NCBI GenBank assembly: GCA_019423635.1
Contig: JAHZBA010000048.1
Coordinates: 1-14,956, forward strand
Length of the DNA stretch: 14,956 bases
Source: Clostridiales bacterium
GTDB taxonomy: Bacteria; Bacillota; Clostridia; Oscillospirales; Oscillospiraceae
Direction: 5' to 3'
This document shows, in pieces, positions 13,684 through 14,956 of this stretch; positions within the stretch are counted from its first letter, which is position 1, and the number at the start of each line of letters is the position of its first letter. The notes below the pieces were generated by a model that saw nothing but the letters and a program-made list of their open reading frames with translations, had not been told where the DNA came from and searched no databases. Position numbers and translations under genes: made by a program.

Positions 13684-13772
13684 GGGTTTTGGCGCGATTT
13701 TAACGTCAACGCTCAAATTTGTTCCTTTTCCGGCGGCCCGCCGGGCACCGATTCGGCCGCCGCCCGCGGTGC

Positions 13773-14956
13773 TCAGCGATCCAGCAGACAGGCCACGCCG
13801 GGCAGCTCCTTGCCCTCCATGAACTCCAGGGAGGCGCCGCCGCCGGTGGAGATGTGGGTCATCTTGTCGGCGTAGCCCAGCTGCTGCACCGCCGCCGCGC
13901 TGTCGCCGCCGCCGATGATGGTGATGGCAGATGTCTGACTCAGGGCCTCGGCCACGGCCTTGGTACCGGCTGCGAACCGCTCAAACTCAAACACGCCCAT
14001 GGGGCCGTTCCAGATGACGGTGCCCGCGTCGGCCACGGCGGTGCAGTACAGCTTCACCGTCTCGGGGCCGATGTCCAGGCCCTGCCAGCCGTCGGGGATC
14101 TCCCCGGCCTTGACCACACGGCTCTCGGCGTCGGGGGCGAACTTGTCCGCGATGACAGTGTCCACGGGCAGGAGGAGCTTGACGCCCTTGTCCGCGGCCT
14201 TCTTCACCATGTCGTTGGCATAGTCCTTCCAGTCCTCTTCCAACAGGCTGTCGCCCACCTTGCCGCCCTGGGCGGCGGAGAAGGTGTAGGCCATGCCGCC
14301 GCCGATGATGACGGTGTCGGCGATCTCGAGAAGATTGTTGATGACGCCGATCTTGGAGCTGACCTTGGACCCGCCCAGGATGGCCACCAGGGGCCGCTTG
14401 GGATTGGCCAGGGCGCCGCCGATGAAGTCCAGCTCCTTCTGGATCAAAAAGCCGGAGACGGCGGGCAGGCAGGCGGCCACGCCGGCGGTGGAGGCGTGAG
14501 CCCGGTGGACGGCGCCGAAGGCGTCGGAGACGTACACGCCGTCACTTCCCGCCAGGGCGGCCATCTTTTTGGCCAGCTCCGGGTCGTTCTTGGTCTCGCC
14601 CTTTTCAAAGCGGGTATTCTGGAGCAGCAGGATCTCGCCGCTCTTCAGCGCGGCGGCCTTCGCCTGGGCGTCGGGGCCCACCACGTCGTCGGCCAGGATC
14701 ACCGGCTTGCCCAGCAGCTCGGAAAGCCGCTTGGCCACCGGCTCCATGCGGAGCTCCTGGAGGGACTTCTTCCACTTCTCCTCAGTGAGGGAGGCGGGGT
14801 CCTTGCCCTTCTCGGTCTGCTTTTTGACCCATTTTTCAAAGCTGGCCTCCGGCTTGCCCATGTGGGAGCAGGCGATCACCGCCGCGCCCTGGTCCAGCAG
14901 ATACTGGATGGTGGGCAGGGCGGCCCGGATGCGCTTGTCGTCGGTGATGACGCCGC
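13773..14956 (-). CDS. pgk: Phosphoglycerate kinase, N-terminus cut by the window edge
   Basis: The visible 393 residues transfer phosphate between 1,3-bisphosphoglycerate and ADP in glycolysis. The frame is open to the right edge and begins GVITDDKRIRAALPTIQYLL, so roughly 30 N-terminal residues lie outside the window; an internal GTG at 14879 is not the true start. Family motifs: SHMGKP (normally SHLGRP), LLLQNTRFEKGE, DAFGAVHRAHAST, LGGSKVSSKIGVI, IWNGPMGVFEFE and the nucleotide-binding GGGDSAAAV. About 34 residues, rich in Lys and Glu, separate SHMGKP from MEPVAKRLSELLG; most PGKs I know have about ten there. The stop at 13773 is followed on the minus strand by GC-rich inverted repeats (13731-13738 with 13755-13762) but no T-run. 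It heads the minus-strand glycolytic block, with tpiA and gpmI downstream. Confidence 0.97.
   Translation of the reverse strand, partial: GVITDDKRIRAALPTIQYLLDQGAAVIACSHMGKPEASFEKWVKKQTEKGKDPASLTEEKWKKSLQELRMEPVAKRLSELLGKPVILADDVVGPDAQAKAAALKSGEILLLQNTRFEKGETKNDPELAKKMAALAGSDGVYVSDAFGAVHRAHASTAGVAACLPAVSGFLIQKELDFIGGALANPKRPLVAILGGSKVSSKIGVINNLLEIADTVIIGGGMAYTFSAAQGGKVGDSLLEEDWKDYANDMVKKAADKGVKLLLPVDTVIADKFAPDAESRVVKAGEIPDGWQGLDIGPETVKLYCTAVADAGTVIWNGPMGVFEFERFAAGTKAVAEALSQTSAITIIGGGDSAAAVQQLGYADKMTHISTGGGASLEFMEGKELPGVACLLDR

Noticed and set aside
13731..13762. Terminator of pgk
   Set aside because: An 8-bp GC stem with a 16-nt loop lies at the right place, but no T-run follows on the minus strand. 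I could not tell it from chance GC pairing.
1..14956. tRNA, rRNA, transposase or prophage genes
   Set aside because: I looked for tRNA-like cloverleaf ends, transposase and integrase motifs and phage structural genes and saw none. The mobile-looking elements are non-coding.

Overview
The window looks like chromosomal DNA from a GC-rich, low-motility-of-content Clostridia genome, most likely an Oscillospiraceae-type gut bacterium (relatives of Oscillibacter, Flavonifractor or Lawsonibacter). The reasons are GC-rich codon use in Firmicutes-type genes, strong AGGAGG-like ribosome binding sites, near-consensus sigma-A promoters, two S-layer homology (SLH) proteins, a SpoIIQ-like LytM protein and a glycolytic pgk-tpiA-gpmI cluster. 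The taxonomic call is inference from these traits, not a database match.

Layout. Positions 1-100 hold a minus-strand promoter for a gene beyond the left edge and the terminator of the next gene. 116-3991 (-) is a very large secreted protein: signal peptide, four Cys-rich repeats, six beta-rich repeats (two nearly identical) and three C-terminal SLH domains. 3992-4504 has no gene and carries several hairpins plus an inverted pair of related repeats. 4505-5143 (-) is a Cys-rich DUF1847 protein with its own consensus promoter. 5144-5748 holds divergent promoters and two copies of an ~80-bp dispersed repeat. 5749-8088 (+) contains prfB (release factor 2, encoded in one uninterrupted frame) followed 36 bp later by an SLH protein with a papain-like cysteine hydrolase domain, ending at a clear terminator. 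8172-9584 (+) is a MATE efflux protein, which converges on a SpoIIQ-like M23 protein (9684-10397, -) across a shared hairpin terminator. 10464-10845 is a gene-free composite element with related inverted arms. 10852-14956 (-) is the glycolytic block: gpmI, a 358-bp gene-free stretch packed with palindromes, tpiA with its own consensus promoter, and the C-terminal ~90% of pgk running off the right edge.

How the genes fit together. Pgk, TpiA and GpmI catalyse neighbouring steps of lower glycolysis. The two SLH proteins are surface-exposed and probably bind the same cell-wall polymer, but they are not in one operon. The rest is housekeeping (prfB), transport (MATE) or probable sporulation (M23).

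The most unusual signal is not in the genes. At least fifteen short palindromes with a 3-nt loop lie in the gene-free stretches at 4.4, 10.5-10.8, 12.4-12.6 and 13.55 kb. They form composite arrays, the densest between tpiA and gpmI. They look like products of a dispersed hairpin-repeat family, not ordinary terminators.
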